DNA from: Bdellovibrionales bacterium Ga0074139 | GTDB taxonomy: Bacteria; Bdellovibrionota; Bdellovibrionia; Bdellovibrionales; Bdellovibrionaceae | Length of the DNA: 64,000 bases | Assembly (NCBI GenBank): GCA_001464795.1 | Contig: LNEB01000008.1 | Coordinates: 62,001-126,000, forward strand | Direction of reading: 5' to 3' | Part shown: positions 33,459 through 42,727 of the stretch, piece by piece | How positions within the stretch are numbered: position 1 is the first letter of the stretch | How the letters are laid out: each line of letters starts with the position of its first letter | Position numbers and translations under genes: made by a program | Notes under the pieces: generated by a model | What the model was told of the DNA's origin: nothing | Seen by the model: only the letters and a program-made list of their open reading frames with translations | Database searches by the model: none

Positions 33459-34856
33459 TTAGTAGCGGTAATGTTCAGGCTTAAATGGTCCTGCCACATC
33501 CATACCTAAGTACTTGCTTTGCTTAGTTGATAGCTTTGTGAGTTTTGCACCCACGTGAGCCAAATGAAGTTCAGCTACTTTTTCATCTAAGTGCTTAGGA
33601 AGTCTGTAAACATCGATTTCTTGATACTTATCACGGTTCAAGAAAAGCTCCATTTGAGCCATCACCTGATTCGTGAAGGAATTTGACATCACAAAACTTG
33701 GGTGACCAGTGGCACAACCCAAATTCACTAGACGGCCTTCAGCCAGTACGATGATTTCACGGCCATTTTTCAACGTGTGAATATGAACTTGAGGCTTCAC
33801 TTCACGGCGCTTGGAATTTTTATTCAACCAAGCCATGTCGATTTCGATATCAAAGTGACCAATGTTACAAACAATGGCGTGTTCTTTCATTTTTGTGAAA
33901 TGCTTTTCGGTGATGATGTCACAGCATCCAGTGGCTGTTACAAAAATGTCAGCCACACCAGCCGCCTCATCCATTGTCACAACTTCGAAACCTTCCATTG
34001 CAGCTTGAAGAGCGCAGATAGGATCAATTTCAGTGACAAGAACGCGGGCGCCTAAACCTTTAACAGATTGTGCGGAACCTTTTCCTACGTCTCCGTAACC
34101 AGCGACCACGATCACTTTACCAGCGATCATCACGTCTGTGGCACGCTTCAAGCCATCAGCTAAGGATTCACGGCAACCGTACAAGTTATCAAATTTCGTT
34201 TTTGTGACCGAATCGTTAATGTTGATCACAGGCACTTTTAATTTTTTGAATTCTTTAAGCTTCATCACGTTATGAACACCAGTGGTTGTTTCTTCAGAAA
34301 TACCAATGATTTTTTTCATTTCTTTTGCAAAACGTGGTTCGTGCATCATGTTCGTCAAATCACTGCCGTCATCCAAAATCAAATTGAAGCCTTCATTGCC
34401 CCAACCGGTAATTGTTTGCTCGATGCACCAGTTGAATTCCGCTTCTGTTTCGCCCTTCCAAGCAAAAACAGGAATTCCTGCAGCTGCAATGGCGACTGCT
34501 GCGTGATCTTGAGTGGAAAAAATATTGCAAGAAGACCAACGAACTTTAGCACCTAAGTGAGTCAAAGTTTCAATGAGCACTGCCGTTTGAATAGTCATGT
34601 GAAGGCAACCAGAAATTCTAGCACCTTTCAGTGGTTGCTGTTTACCGAATTCTTTTCTTAAAGCCATCAGACCTGGCATTTCTTTTTCAGCAATTTTGAT
34701 TTCTTCTCGGCCCCATTTAGCAAGCTTTTGGAAAACTTCAGGATTTTCCATGGCCTCTTTGCACACACGGTAATCTTGTTTATTAAAAGTTAAATTTTTG
34801 TTTTTTGTTGATTTTTTTGTCATTGATTTTCCATTCGTTATCATTTGAGTAGCCAT
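33459..34856 (-). CDS. ahcY: S-adenosylhomocysteinase
   Basis: A 465-residue NAD-dependent enzyme that splits S-adenosylhomocysteine, the product of SAM methylations, into adenosine and homocysteine. Seen are [16 protein letters not shown] (near 80), [11 protein letters not shown], the catalytic region [13 protein letters not shown], the NAD-binding [10 protein letters not shown] (near 258) and the C-terminal KPEHYRY ending. The first 20 residues are a Lys/Thr-rich extension. AAAGGA lies five bases before the ATG. The window has at least four SAM methyltransferase genes, whose by-product this enzyme removes. No SAH riboswitch is visible in the short leader. Confidence 0.97.
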   Translation of the reverse strand: MATQMITNGKSMTKKSTKNKNLTFNKQDYRVCKEAMENPEVFQKLAKWGREEIKIAEKEMPGLMALRKEFGKQQPLKGARISGCLHMTIQTAVLIETLTHLGAKVRWSSCNIFSTQDHAAVAIAAAGIPVFAWKGETEAEFNWCIEQTITGWGNEGFNLILDDGSDLTNMMHEPRFAKEMKKIIGISEETTTGVHNVMKLKEFKKLKVPVININDSVTKTKFDNLYGCRESLADGLKRATDVMIAGKVIVVAGYGDVGKGSAQSVKGLGARVLVTEIDPICALQAAMEGFEVVTMDEAAGVADIFVTATGCCDIITEKHFTKMKEHAIVCNIGHFDIEIDMAWLNKNSKRREVKPQVHIHTLKNGREIIVLAEGRLVNLGCATGHPSFVMSNSFTNQVMAQMELFLNRDKYQEIDVYRLPKHLDEKVAELHLAHVGAKLTKLSTKQSKYLGMDVAGPFKPEHYRY

Positions 34857-34906
34857 GGATTTCCTTTTAAAAAAGTTGAATTGAAAGTGTAACCGATAAG
34901 GGTCAA

Positions 34907-35683
34907 CTAGGACAAGGTTAAGATTTCATAACCTTTGTCAGTGATCAAAACGGTATGTTCATATTGAGCCGATAGTAAACCATCAGTGGTCTTGTAGGCC
35001 TTAACCGTGGAGCCTGGAATATCCATTTCCTCGATGTCTTCTTCGCCCTGGTTCACCATGGGTTCCACAGTGATACAGTAAAAGGGCTTTAAACGCTCGC
35101 CCTTGCCCTTTTTACCAATGGAGGGAATGAAGGGGTCGGTGTGGAAAATTCGTCCTATACCGTGGCCTCCGATTTCTTTAACAGTGGTATAACCCTGACG
35201 AGTCACATACTTATTGACCTCAAAACCAATGTCACCGGTGAACCCATTGGGGGTGATGCTTTCGATTCCGGTCATGCGAGCCTGTTCTGCCACGAGACAA
35301 ATTTTTTCAGCCTCTGCAGAAACCTTCCCAATTTTATACATCCTTGAAGTGTCGCCAAAAAAGCCTTTGTACAAAGCCGTCACATCCACATTTAAAATGT
35401 CACCGTCTTTAAGAACAGTATTATCAGGAACGCCGTGGCAGATCATATCGTTCACAGAAATACAAGTGTACTTGGGGTAGCCATGATAATTCAAACAAGC
35501 CGATATAGCCCCTTGAGTTTTCATATAATCGTTGGCCATTTCATCGATGTCATTGGTGGTGATGCCAGCTTTTATATACTTCGTTAAATAATTAAGAGTG
35601 TCCGCAGCAATACGGCACGACTTGGTCATGATTTTGATTTCTTCTAAATTCAGAGGGTCTTGGGTTTGGCGAGGCTTTAGCAT
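34907..35683 (-). CDS. map: Type I methionine aminopeptidase
   Basis: A 258-residue cytoplasmic enzyme that removes the initiator Met from new proteins. The five metal ligands are all present: Asp in LNVDVT and in FGDTSRM, His in IGGHGIGR, Glu in TVEPMV and in YEHTVL. The ATG at 35683 gives the normal length. The frame stays open to 35785, but that part reads through the terminator of the SWIB gene, so the extension is rejected. AAAGGA lies 11 bases before the chosen start. It stands alone between the S-adenosylhomocysteinase and SWIB genes, all on the minus strand. Confidence 0.97.
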   Translation of the reverse strand: MLKPRQTQDPLNLEEIKIMTKSCRIAADTLNYLTKYIKAGITTNDIDEMANDYMKTQGAISACLNYHGYPKYTCISVNDMICHGVPDNTVLKDGDILNVDVTALYKGFFGDTSRMYKIGKVSAEAEKICLVAEQARMTGIESITPNGFTGDIGFEVNKYVTRQGYTTVKEIGGHGIGRIFHTDPFIPSIGKKGKGERLKPFYCITVEPMVNQGEEDIEEMDIPGSTVKAYKTTDGLLSAQYEHTVLITDKGYEILTLS

Positions 35684-35755
35684 GACTGAGATTTTCCTTT
35701 GATAGTGAAGATTAAGCCTATCATAGGAATCTAAAAAAAGAAACTTGTGGTCCAT

Positions 35756-35791
35756 AAAAACAAAAACCCCCATGAATTTCTTCATAGGGGC
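35756..35791 (-). terminator. Intrinsic terminator of the SWIB gene
   Basis: On the minus strand GCCCCTATGAA and TTCATGGGGG pair (one bulged base) around GAAA, followed by TTTTTGTTTTT. It lies about 30 bases past the SWIB stop codon and ahead of the methionine aminopeptidase start. Confidence 0.8.
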
Positions 35792-35822
35792 TTAAAACAT
35801 TAAACGTAATTAACGCTTAAAA

Positions 35823-36188
35823 CTATTTTAAATGCTTGCTAACGATTTTAGTCATTTCAAACATGTTAACAGTTGCTTTACCGAAAAGTGATTTCAACTT
35901 GTCGTCAGCATTGATGTTACGTCTGTTTGTCTTGTCTTGAAGATTGTGCTTCTTGATGTAAGCCCAAAGTTTTTTTACAACTTCAGTGCGTGGAAGTGGT
36001 GAAGCACCAACAACTGCAGCCAAAGTTGAGCTAGGAGTCAAAGCCTTCATGAATGCAGGATTTGGCTTGCGCTTAGCAGTTGCTTTTTTAGGAGCAGCGG
36101 CTTTTTTAGCAGGCTTAGCTGTTTTCTTTGTTGCTGTTTTAGCAGTTGTCTTTTTTGCAACTTTTTTAGTTGCTTTCTTTTTTGCCAT
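35823..36188 (-). CDS. SWIB/MDM2-domain protein with histone-H1-like Lys/Ala tail
   Basis: A 121-residue protein. Residues 2-45 are almost only Lys, Ala, Thr and Pro with repeated KKA/AKK units, like the C-terminal tail of eukaryotic histone H1 and of bacterial H1-like proteins. Residues 48-121 form a SWIB domain (LAAVVGASPLPRTEVVKKLWAYIKKH, then the conserved DDKLKSLFGK). SWIB was first known from eukaryotic SWI/SNF complexes and chlamydiae. The protein probably binds and compacts DNA. GGAGG ten bases upstream and a strong terminator suggest a single, highly expressed gene. Confidence 0.92.
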   Translation of the reverse strand: MAKKKATKKVAKKTTAKTATKKTAKPAKKAAAPKKATAKRKPNPAFMKALTPSSTLAAVVGASPLPRTEVVKKLWAYIKKHNLQDKTNRRNINADDKLKSLFGKATVNMFEMTKIVSKHLK

Positions 36189-36425
36189 TGTACGAATTCC
36201 TCCGTTAAGGGTTGTTATGGTTCATCTCTAATAAGATCAAGTGTAAACACTTCCGGTCGTTTGTCCAAAGAAAAATGCATGGAAATTCACTTTTTTCATA
36301 GGGGATTTACCTCCCCTGTCTAAAAATTGACGGTTTTCCCCTCTAGAAAGTCGTGTTTTTCAGAGGGAAAATGCATTTCTCGACTCTTAGAAATCCCTAT
36401 TCTTCCCGAGAAGATAGCTAGATTT

Positions 36426-36878
36426 ATGAGAGACAAAAGCTTTTTAGACATTCTAACTGAGAAACTGGAAAAAAGAATCCGTGAGGATTCCCATAGGGAA
36501 ACTCAACAAAACTTCTACAAACCTGAAGAAATTCCCTCGTGGATCTCGAAAATCCCCTCTCAGAAGTATACTTTTACAGAATTTGCGACCAATCGAATCA
36601 AGAATACATACAGTTTTTCCACTGCGAAAACAGCCAAACCTCAAGCTGTTAAGCCCGGTGAAGTACGAGTTAAACATCAACTTAATGAACAGCAGTCGGT
36701 CGCGTTTGCCTACTTTTTAAATTGGAAAATGGGTATCAGCCAGGACTACACAGCCCACGAATTAAAAAGCCTTTTTCGAAAGCTGGCCCATAGGCTTCAC
36801 CCTGACCGAAATCAGGGAAGCTCGAGTTTGTATTTGGAATTAAAGAAAAACTACGACCTATTGAAACAGGTTTTTTAA
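36426..36878 (+). CDS. J-domain protein with C-terminal J domain
   Basis: A 150-residue protein. The C-terminal 60 residues form a J domain: YTAHELKSLFRKLAHRLHPD contains the essential HPD motif, preceded by the usual helix II positives, and the last helix reads YLELKKNYDLLKQVF. The N-terminal 85 residues are charged and unrecognised. J domains stimulate DnaK ATPase, so it should deliver a specific client to DnaK (a dnaK gene ends the window). The J domain at the C-terminus is the reverse of DnaJ. The ATG at 36426 gives a natural N-terminus; 33 further upstream codons lack domain features. Confidence 0.8.
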   Translation: MRDKSFLDILTEKLEKRIREDSHRETQQNFYKPEEIPSWISKIPSQKYTFTEFATNRIKNTYSFSTAKTAKPQAVKPGEVRVKHQLNEQQSVAFAYFLNWKMGISQDYTAHELKSLFRKLAHRLHPDRNQGSSSLYLELKKNYDLLKQVF

Positions 36879-36886
36879 GGCCTGAT

Positions 36887-38557
36887 TTAGACCATTCTAA
36901 AGCGTGGTCTTTTAGGAGTGGCTTCCTCACCCAATCTTTTTTTACGATCTTCGTCGTACTCAGACCATGAGCCTGGGTAAAAATTGACTTTGGAATCCCC
37001 TTCAAAGGCTAGCGTATGGGTGCAGACGCGGTCCAAGAACCAGCGATCATGGGAGATAATTACGGCGGATCCACCGAATTCGAGCAGAGCTTCTTCAAGG
37101 GCCCGCATGGTGTTTACATCTAAATCATTGGTCGGTTCATCAAGTAAAAGTAGGTTCGCCCCTTCTTTTAAAATCTTAGCTAAGTTCACGCGGTTTCTTT
37201 CACCGCCGGAAAGTGTGCCCACTTTTTTCTGCTGAGTGTCGCCTGCGAAATTAAACCAAGAACAGTATTGGCGAGCGTTGATTTCACGGCCTCCTAGTTT
37301 GATCACATCGTCCCCGCCCGACAATTCTTCAAAAACTGTTTTATTGGGGTTTAATGTTTCTCGGGACTGATCCACGTAGGCAATCTTAACCGTTTCACCC
37401 ACTTTAAAAGTGCCTGCATCTGGTTTTTCTTTACCTGTGATCATTTTAAACAAAGTGGTTTTACCCACACCGTTCGGTCCCACCACTCCGACAATGGCTC
37501 CTTTGGGAATGGAAAATCCCACATCATCCAAGAGCATCTTTTTATCAAAGGTTTTTGATACACCGTGAGCTTCCACAACGATATCCCCAAGTCTTGGCCC
37601 TGCAGGAATATAAATGGTTAAATCCTGAAGTCTTTCAGGAGTCGGTTCTTTGAGTAAATTTTCGTAGGCTGAAATTCGTGATTTCGCTTTCGCCTGACGA
37701 GCTTTTGCACCCTGACGAATCCAGTCCAATTCACGGGATAATGTTTTCGAGCGTTTCATTTGTTCTTTTTCTTCCTGGGCCGAGCGCTTATCTTTTTGTT
37801 CAAGCCATGAAGAGTAATTACCCTTCCAAGGAATGCCTTCCCCGCGGTCAAGCTCTAGAATCCATCCCGCCACGTTATCTAAGAAGTAGCGATCATGGGT
37901 CACCGCAATCACAGTGCCTGGAAATTTTCCGAGGTACTGTTCTAGCCAGGCCACACTTTCTGCATCCAAGTGATTGGTTGGTTCGTCTAGAAGCAAGATA
38001 TCAGGCTGGCTCATGATCAGTCGGGCCAAGGCCACACGGCGCTTTTCTCCACCAGAGAGTTTATCCACTTTTGTATCTGCATCGGGACATCTGAGAACAT
38101 CAATCATCATCTCAATTTTTTGATCCACTTCCCAGCCGCCCAATGCTTCTAGTTTTTCCTGGATGGCCCCTTGTTTTTCAATCAAAGTATTCATCAAGTC
38201 AGGATCTAAATCAGGGTCATTAAATTTTTCAGAAATTTCGTTAAAATCTTTCATGAGCTTCGGTAGTTCACCCATGCCAGAGAAAATATTATCACGAACG
38301 CTGAGCTCGGGATCCAATTGAGGCTCTTGTTCGAGGTAGCCCACTTTCATTGTTTTTGAAGGAAAAGCTTCACCGATAAAATCCTTATCAACACCTGCCA
38401 TAATTTTTAGCAAAGTGGATTTCCCTGAACCATTCAAACCGAGAACACCAATTTTTGCGCCGTAGAAATAAGAGAGATAAATGTTTTTTAAAACATAACG
38501 AGTGGGTGGATAAATCTTTGAAACACCCTTCATTGTATAAATAATTTCTTGCGACAT
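36887..38557 (-). CDS. ettA: ABC-F translation factor, energy-dependent translational throttle
   Basis: A 556-residue soluble ABC-F protein with two ATPase domains: Walker A GLNGSGKST (near 40) and GPNGVGKTT (near 350), signature LSGGEKRRVALARL and LSGGERNRVNLAKI, and Walker B LLLDEPTNHLD and LLLDEPTNDLD. Between them is the linker with the charged arm (DKRSAQEEKEQMKRSKTL), and the toe loop is of the EttA kind. EttA binds the ribosomal E site and gates the first peptide bond in response to the ATP/ADP ratio. AGGAG precedes the ATG. It converges with the J-domain gene, leaving eight bases between stops. Confidence 0.96.
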   Translation of the reverse strand: MSQEIIYTMKGVSKIYPPTRYVLKNIYLSYFYGAKIGVLGLNGSGKSTLLKIMAGVDKDFIGEAFPSKTMKVGYLEQEPQLDPELSVRDNIFSGMGELPKLMKDFNEISEKFNDPDLDPDLMNTLIEKQGAIQEKLEALGGWEVDQKIEMMIDVLRCPDADTKVDKLSGGEKRRVALARLIMSQPDILLLDEPTNHLDAESVAWLEQYLGKFPGTVIAVTHDRYFLDNVAGWILELDRGEGIPWKGNYSSWLEQKDKRSAQEEKEQMKRSKTLSRELDWIRQGAKARQAKAKSRISAYENLLKEPTPERLQDLTIYIPAGPRLGDIVVEAHGVSKTFDKKMLLDDVGFSIPKGAIVGVVGPNGVGKTTLFKMITGKEKPDAGTFKVGETVKIAYVDQSRETLNPNKTVFEELSGGDDVIKLGGREINARQYCSWFNFAGDTQQKKVGTLSGGERNRVNLAKILKEGANLLLLDEPTNDLDVNTMRALEEALLEFGGSAVIISHDRWFLDRVCTHTLAFEGDSKVNFYPGSWSEYDEDRKKRLGEEATPKRPRFRMV

Positions 38558-38574
38558 TTGTGCGGTCTCCTACT

Positions 38575-38594
38575 ATGAAAGTGGAATCACTTTC
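38575..38594. promoter_or_regulatory. Inverted repeat in the ettA leader
   Basis: TGAAAGTG and CACTTTCA are perfect eight-base arms around GAAT, 18 bases upstream of the ettA ATG and ahead of the divergent small gene. This could be an operator or a leader hairpin. Confidence 0.35.
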
Positions 38595-38656
38595 ACTGAA
38601 GAAAAGGCTCTTGTCAAAGCTAAGCTGTCAGTCTAGAGTTTCGAAACACAAGTATT

Positions 38657-38866
38657 ATGAAGAAAAAGAAAAAAACCTCATCCCTATTTCGCGCTGATCT
38701 TAAAAAAGAAAGGTGGCAATCCGTGCAAAGCCACTTGGATCAGGCGCTCAATCAATGGAATGAAATTAGTGTTATCACTGAGGGTCAAATTTCTCCGGAT
38801 AAAAAACATATGAATGAGGTCAAAGATCTTCTGCAAGATCTTAAAGGCCAATTGGATCAATTTTAA
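38657..38866 (+). CDS. Small basic helical protein, 69 aa
   Basis: Not recognised. A 69-residue protein with a very Lys-rich start (MKKKKKTS) and two predicted helices with coiled-coil character. There is no clear ribosome-binding site. It diverges from ettA and converges with the RDD gene, and fills the gap between them. It is kept because the codon use resembles neighbours and no overlapping gene explains the frame, but it could be non-coding. Confidence 0.4.
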   Translation: MKKKKKTSSLFRADLKKERWQSVQSHLDQALNQWNEISVITEGQISPDKKHMNEVKDLLQDLKGQLDQF

Positions 38867-38875
38867 TTGGATGGA

Positions 38876-39478
38876 TTACCGCTTAAGCATTTCGGTCAGA
38901 ACTTCAGATTTTTTATCTAGAAACTCTTGCTCAGAAATTAAACCTTGCTTCAACAAATCCTGAAGCTTAATGATTTTCTTACCGGCCTCATCAGAAGTGA
39001 GCTCTTGCTCGGGTGGCGTGGAAACATTTTTAAACGGCGCTGACATTTCTGCACTTTTTAAAATCAATTTGATTTGCTGAAGCCAAGCCCCAGCCCAGTC
39101 AGGCGCTTGGGACCATTGATGATCAACAACAACGGCACCGGCCACGATGTCATGCAAAGCCTGGCGCTTCGCTGTAAAGATTTGCACCAAATATCCAATC
39201 CCCATCAATAGGCCTGAAACAATCTTCATAAAATAGCGAATCGAAGCACTGGTCAGATTCAGCTTAGAGCCATCTTCTGATAATACGCGGATTCCCATTA
39301 GATATTTTCCCGGTGTGGCCTGAATCACGGAGACTTCAAAAATCACGTAATAAAGAAAACTGACGACCATGGCGCCCACGTAAGGCAGTGCCACACCCAG
39401 AGCTAAGCCTGGTAAAAAAACGATACAAGCATCGATGATAAAAGCAAAAAATCGTCTTAAAAAGCCTGAGTAATTCAT
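38876..39478 (-). CDS. RDD-family membrane protein with C-terminal SHOCT-like motif
   Basis: A 200-residue protein with an RDD membrane domain (residues 1-125): RRFFAFIIDACIVFLPG carries the Arg and Asp that name the family, followed by two to three further spans. The ending residues 163-200 (IIKLQDLLKQGLISEQEFLDKKSEVL) match the SHOCT pattern found at ends of oligomerising proteins. The function of RDD proteins is mostly unknown; some act in ion exchange. It overlaps the BolA gene by ATGA and is the last of three coupled genes. Confidence 0.88.
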   Translation of the reverse strand: MNYSGFLRRFFAFIIDACIVFLPGLALGVALPYVGAMVVSFLYYVIFEVSVIQATPGKYLMGIRVLSEDGSKLNLTSASIRYFMKIVSGLLMGIGYLVQIFTAKRQALHDIVAGAVVVDHQWSQAPDWAGAWLQQIKLILKSAEMSAPFKNVSTPPEQELTSDEAGKKIIKLQDLLKQGLISEQEFLDKKSEVLTEMLKR

Positions 39479-39774
39479 TTTTTACACTCCGGAGATTGAA
39501 ATAGATTTTGTTTTTGTTCCCACTCATGGGGGGTCAAGGCACGAATGGATAAGGCGTGCAAACCCGTTTGCAATTCATTTTTTAAAAGATCAAAAATCTG
39601 GCGCTGACGGTCCACACGGGATTGGTTTTCAAAGGCAGAGCTTACGATCAAAAGCTTAAAGTGAGTTTCCCGGCCTTTGGGACCTGAATGCTGATCACTT
39701 TCATTTTCTAATTCAAAATGAACTGAATTTAAGGTTTTCAACTGATCTTGAATCCGCTGAGCTCTTGAATTCAT
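39475..39774 (-). CDS. bolA: BolA-family protein
   Basis: A 99-residue protein with a BolA fold: a helix at the start (RAQRIQDQLKTL), HFELENES as the first strand, GRETHFKLLIVSSAFENQSRVDRQRQIFDLL as the core and LHALSIRALTPHEW as the final strand. The family binds Fe-S clusters with monothiol glutaredoxins or acts as a stress regulator. The Cys/His ligand pattern here is compatible but incomplete, so cluster binding is only inferred. It overlaps both neighbours by ATGA, coupling it tightly to the RDD protein gene and to an unknown acidic protein. Confidence 0.92.
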   Translation of the reverse strand: MNSRAQRIQDQLKTLNSVHFELENESDQHSGPKGRETHFKLLIVSSAFENQSRVDRQRQIFDLLKNELQTGLHALSIRALTPHEWEQKQNLFQSPECKK

Positions 39775-40181
39775 TTTTGTTTATTCACTTTGTTTTTAAG
39801 AACTTCAAAGCCCATTCGCACAATTGGCAATACGCCCTTTTCTTCTAATTTTTTTTCTAGTTTTTTAGCATTTTGTAAACCTAAGGCCACAGCCATATTG
39901 GCGTACTGGTTTTCGATGCCGAGGTTCATGAAGCTGCCTTCGGTTTTCCAGTCCATCAAAACTTTGTCGGCCACAGCCATAGCATCGGGGACATAGGTTC
40001 TGACCACATCCGAGTAGGGAAAATCAGCCCTAATAGGTGCAGCTTCTTCTGTTGCCATGTCATCAGTGGGTGCTGCTTCTTCTGCTTTCACTTCTTCAGC
40101 AACAGGATTCACGTGTTCAACTTCAGCTTCTTGTTTTACTTTTTTATGATTTTTTTTAGCTTTGTGATTTTTAGCAGACAC
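39771..40181 (-). CDS. Hypothetical protein with basic start and acidic middle
   Basis: Not recognised. A 136-residue protein: a Lys-rich start (residues 1-18), an acidic Glu/Ala/Pro region (20-50), then a folded-looking domain (52-136) with YVPDAMAVADKVLMDWK and GIENQYANMAVALGL. No signal peptide. The start is GTG with AAGGTGG six bases upstream. It is first in a three-gene run with bolA and the RDD gene, each overlapping by four bases, so it likely works in the same process, but nothing names that process. Confidence 0.7.
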   Translation of the reverse strand: MSAKNHKAKKNHKKVKQEAEVEHVNPVAEEVKAEEAAPTDDMATEEAAPIRADFPYSDVVRTYVPDAMAVADKVLMDWKTEGSFMNLGIENQYANMAVALGLQNAKKLEKKLEEKGVLPIVRMGFEVLKNKVNKQK

Positions 40182-40234
40182 TTTTCACCACCTTGTAGAA
40201 GTGGCAAATTATCAGAGACAAATGCCTATGACAA

Positions 40235-42253
40235 TCAAACTTTAGGCTTTGATTTTTCAAGGCGTCCTAAAAATTCACCGACCATATTAGCCCGCTCTTC
40301 GGCTTTCCAGGGCCTGACACCGTGTTCATGCTCGACATAAAGAGCAGGATCGAGTTGAACCAAAAACCTTGAGGGTGACACGGGCCTGAGTTGCCCGTAG
40401 CGAAGCCTGGCCCGGCACCGGGTCATCATCAGCCGCTCCTGGGCACGGGTGACTCCAACGTAAAAAAGTCTGCGCTCTTCTTCGATGTGGCCACCCAAGG
40501 TTCTATGGGGAAGCAGATCTTCTTCAAGGCCTGCTAAAATCACCACTGGAAACTCTAAACCTTTTGAAGCATGCAAAGTCATCATCTGCACAAAGCCCGA
40601 GCGATCTTCGTCCTCATCATCAACCCGAAGCAAAATCTTTTCGATAAATTCCTTTAAAGACTCTAGGGAAAATCCATTTTTCAATAGATGATTTTCCAAG
40701 ATCCGACCCACAATTTCCACTCGGATCCAACGACTTTGTGCTGTTTCTGACTTCAAAGAATCTTTTTGCAAATACTGATAATATCCAATGCTTTCAAAAA
40801 AAGATTTCCACGCTTGTGTGACATTTCCAGGCTCGTGGGTGCTATTAAGAAGTTTCTGGGGAAGGGATTTTAAGTGATTTAAAAAATCTTGCACACTTTC
40901 CGTTTGTGCAAGAGCCAATCCCACACTGGAAATTTCACCCAAGGTTTTCATAAGCTTTTGTTTATGAAGCTTCGAGTGATCCACTAATTTTTCCAGCGCC
41001 ACATCACCAAGACCACGGTTGGGCACATTGAGAATTCTTTTCAAACCCAAATCGTGAGGCTTCATGGATTGTTCAAGATAGGTCATCACATCTTTGGCTT
41101 CTTTGCGCTCGAAAATAGAAGTTCCACCTGTAATCTGGTAGGGAATCCTGTTTTTTCTAAGCTCGCCTTCGATGTAAGCCCCTTGCGAATTGGACCGATA
41201 AAGAATAGATAAATCCCCAGGTTTTTTACCCGATTTTAATTGCTCTTGCAGTTCGCGAACGATGCCCGAGGCCTCTTCACTTTCATTTTCAAAAACAAAA
41301 ACTTCAGGGCGCTCTTTTTTTTCAAATACTCGCTCTGGCTTCAGGGATTTTCCGTGGCGTTTTTCATTAAATTGAATGGCCTGATTGGCTAACGTTAATA
41401 TAGGTTCGTTAGATCGGTAATTGCGGTTCAACTGAATGACTTCACATTTTTTAAATTCCTTTGGAAAGTCTAAAATATTAGACACCAAAGCCCCACGCCA
41501 GCCATAGATGCTTTGATCATCATCACCGACAACTGCAATGTTTTGCGTGTCTCCCCACATCAAACGAATCCATTCCATTTGGATAAAATTGGTGTCTTGA
41601 AATTCATCCACCATTAAAAAATGGGCCCGGGTGCGGATTCGCTTTAAAACGTGCTCGTGATTTTTCATCATCTCGAGTGGCAACAGCAGTAAACTTTCAA
41701 AATCCACCACGTTTAGAAGTTTCAACTTCTTTTCATATTTTTGCTTTAAAACTTCAGCCATGTCTTCGTATTCATCTTCGATGGCACCGTAAGCTTGCTT
41801 GGATCTTTTAGAATTAATGATATTCAACAATCGATCCGGATCAAAAGCTGCTTTTGCGCCGGACTTGGTTTCTTTCAAAAGCTCTCGGATTAGGCTTGCA
41901 GAATCCGAAGAATCAAGAATTCCAAATTGGGGATCAAGGCCCGCTTCCTCAGTAAAAGTTTTTACCATTTGTAAACCAAAGCCATGAAAAGTTCCGGTCC
42001 AAATTTGCGCGGCTGCTTCTCCAATTTTTTTTCCCACACGGGATTTTAATTCCCGGGCCGCTTTATTGGTGAAGGTCAAAACTGTCATGTTTTCGGGCTT
42101 GGTGATTCTTTCAGTGATCATGCGGCCTGTTCTTGCAACAAGCACAGTGGTCTTGCCTGAGCCCGCACCGGCCAGGATCAAAAGCGGTCCTTCATTATGT
42201 AAAACGGCCTGAATCTGTTCAGGATTCAGGCCCTCTGTCCATTTGGATTTCAT
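40235..42253 (-). CDS. UvrD/PcrA-type superfamily 1 DNA helicase
   Basis: A 672-residue 3'-5' DNA helicase. Motifs in order: LNPEQIQAV (Q motif, residues 9-17), AGAGSGKTT (Walker A), VLTFTNKAA (Ia), DEFQDTN (II), VGDDDQSIYGWRGA (III), NYRS (IV), TLHASKGLEF (V) and YVGVTRAQERL (VI). It acts in excision and mismatch repair and in removing proteins from DNA; Rep and PcrA are closely similar, and the sequence alone does not separate them. It starts 15 bases after a strong hairpin and is preceded by no clear ribosome-binding site. Confidence 0.95.
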   Translation of the reverse strand: MKSKWTEGLNPEQIQAVLHNEGPLLILAGAGSGKTTVLVARTGRMITERITKPENMTVLTFTNKAARELKSRVGKKIGEAAAQIWTGTFHGFGLQMVKTFTEEAGLDPQFGILDSSDSASLIRELLKETKSGAKAAFDPDRLLNIINSKRSKQAYGAIEDEYEDMAEVLKQKYEKKLKLLNVVDFESLLLLPLEMMKNHEHVLKRIRTRAHFLMVDEFQDTNFIQMEWIRLMWGDTQNIAVVGDDDQSIYGWRGALVSNILDFPKEFKKCEVIQLNRNYRSNEPILTLANQAIQFNEKRHGKSLKPERVFEKKERPEVFVFENESEEASGIVRELQEQLKSGKKPGDLSILYRSNSQGAYIEGELRKNRIPYQITGGTSIFERKEAKDVMTYLEQSMKPHDLGLKRILNVPNRGLGDVALEKLVDHSKLHKQKLMKTLGEISSVGLALAQTESVQDFLNHLKSLPQKLLNSTHEPGNVTQAWKSFFESIGYYQYLQKDSLKSETAQSRWIRVEIVGRILENHLLKNGFSLESLKEFIEKILLRVDDEDEDRSGFVQMMTLHASKGLEFPVVILAGLEEDLLPHRTLGGHIEEERRLFYVGVTRAQERLMMTRCRARLRYGQLRPVSPSRFLVQLDPALYVEHEHGVRPWKAEERANMVGEFLGRLEKSKPKV

Positions 42254-42267
42254 TAATAGTCCATTAT

Positions 42268-42294
42268 AAACCCCTTTTTTGAAAAAAGGGGTTT
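42268..42294. terminator. Strong hairpin between uvrD-like and zinc-ribbon genes
   Basis: AAACCCCTTTTTT and AAAAAAGGGGTTT are perfect 13-base arms meeting at a single G, so about 11 base pairs close a tight loop. It ends the minus-strand unit led by the SDR gene. The T-rich tail is better on the plus strand, and the hairpin may work in both directions. Confidence 0.65.
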
Positions 42295-42301
42295 CTTTTC
42301 T

Positions 42302-42715
42302 TTAGGCTCTGTTGTGCATGAGAAACTTAACTTCGTCTTCGAACACAACTTCAATTTTATCTTGCTGAGCTTCTTTGATGTAGCCTTTACCGAATTTGGG
42401 ATGAATCAAAATTGTATTCACTTCAAATTTTTGTTTTAAATTGTAATTCATCTCGGGGGATTTTCCGCTGTTTTGCATGAAAAGTTCCCACTGATCTTTG
42501 TGTGTGCTTCTGGCTTTACGAGCCACACCTTCTTTTTTTACAGCTGCTTTTTGAGCTGCTGTTTTTGGAAGATTCCAAGTCATTAGCTTAGCGCAAACTT
42601 CACACTTCATTTTTGCAGATGTTGAAGTCGGATGTGATTGCACCATGTGGTACCGATCAGTGTCACATTTTTTACAAAAGGTATAAAAGGATTTCGCTAC
42701 GGCTGGTAATGACAT
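42302..42715 (-). CDS. Zinc-ribbon protein with C-terminal SH3/CarD-like domain
   Basis: A 137-residue protein. The N-terminus holds a zinc ribbon (FCKKC at 13-17 and CEVC at 38-41). A basic linker (50-85) precedes a small beta domain (95-137) with FEVNTILIHPKFGKGYIK and KIEVVFEDEVKFLMHNR. This last domain recalls short CarD- or KOW-like folds, and I remember similar phrases in unnamed deltaproteobacterial proteins. It may bind nucleic acid or RNA polymerase, but that is inference. It is the last gene of the SDR-fumC-unknown run, with a 12-base gap before it. Confidence 0.75.
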   Translation of the reverse strand: MSLPAVAKSFYTFCKKCDTDRYHMVQSHPTSTSAKMKCEVCAKLMTWNLPKTAAQKAAVKKEGVARKARSTHKDQWELFMQNSGKSPEMNYNLKQKFEVNTILIHPKFGKGYIKEAQQDKIEVVFEDEVKFLMHNRA

Positions 42716-42727
42716 CGTTCACTCTTT

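Noticed and set aside
34857-34906. An S-adenosylhomocysteine riboswitch ahead of ahcY.
   Set aside because: Only about 50 bases separate the ATG from the next gene and no pseudoknot-like conserved pattern is visible.
35684-35785. A longer N-terminus for methionine aminopeptidase.
   Set aside because: The extra residues are a translation of the SWIB terminator and its T-run, and the family starts at the ATG at 35683.
36327-36425. A longer N-terminus for the J-domain protein.
   Set aside because: The upstream codons show no domain character and no ribosome-binding site; the ATG at 36426 is more natural.
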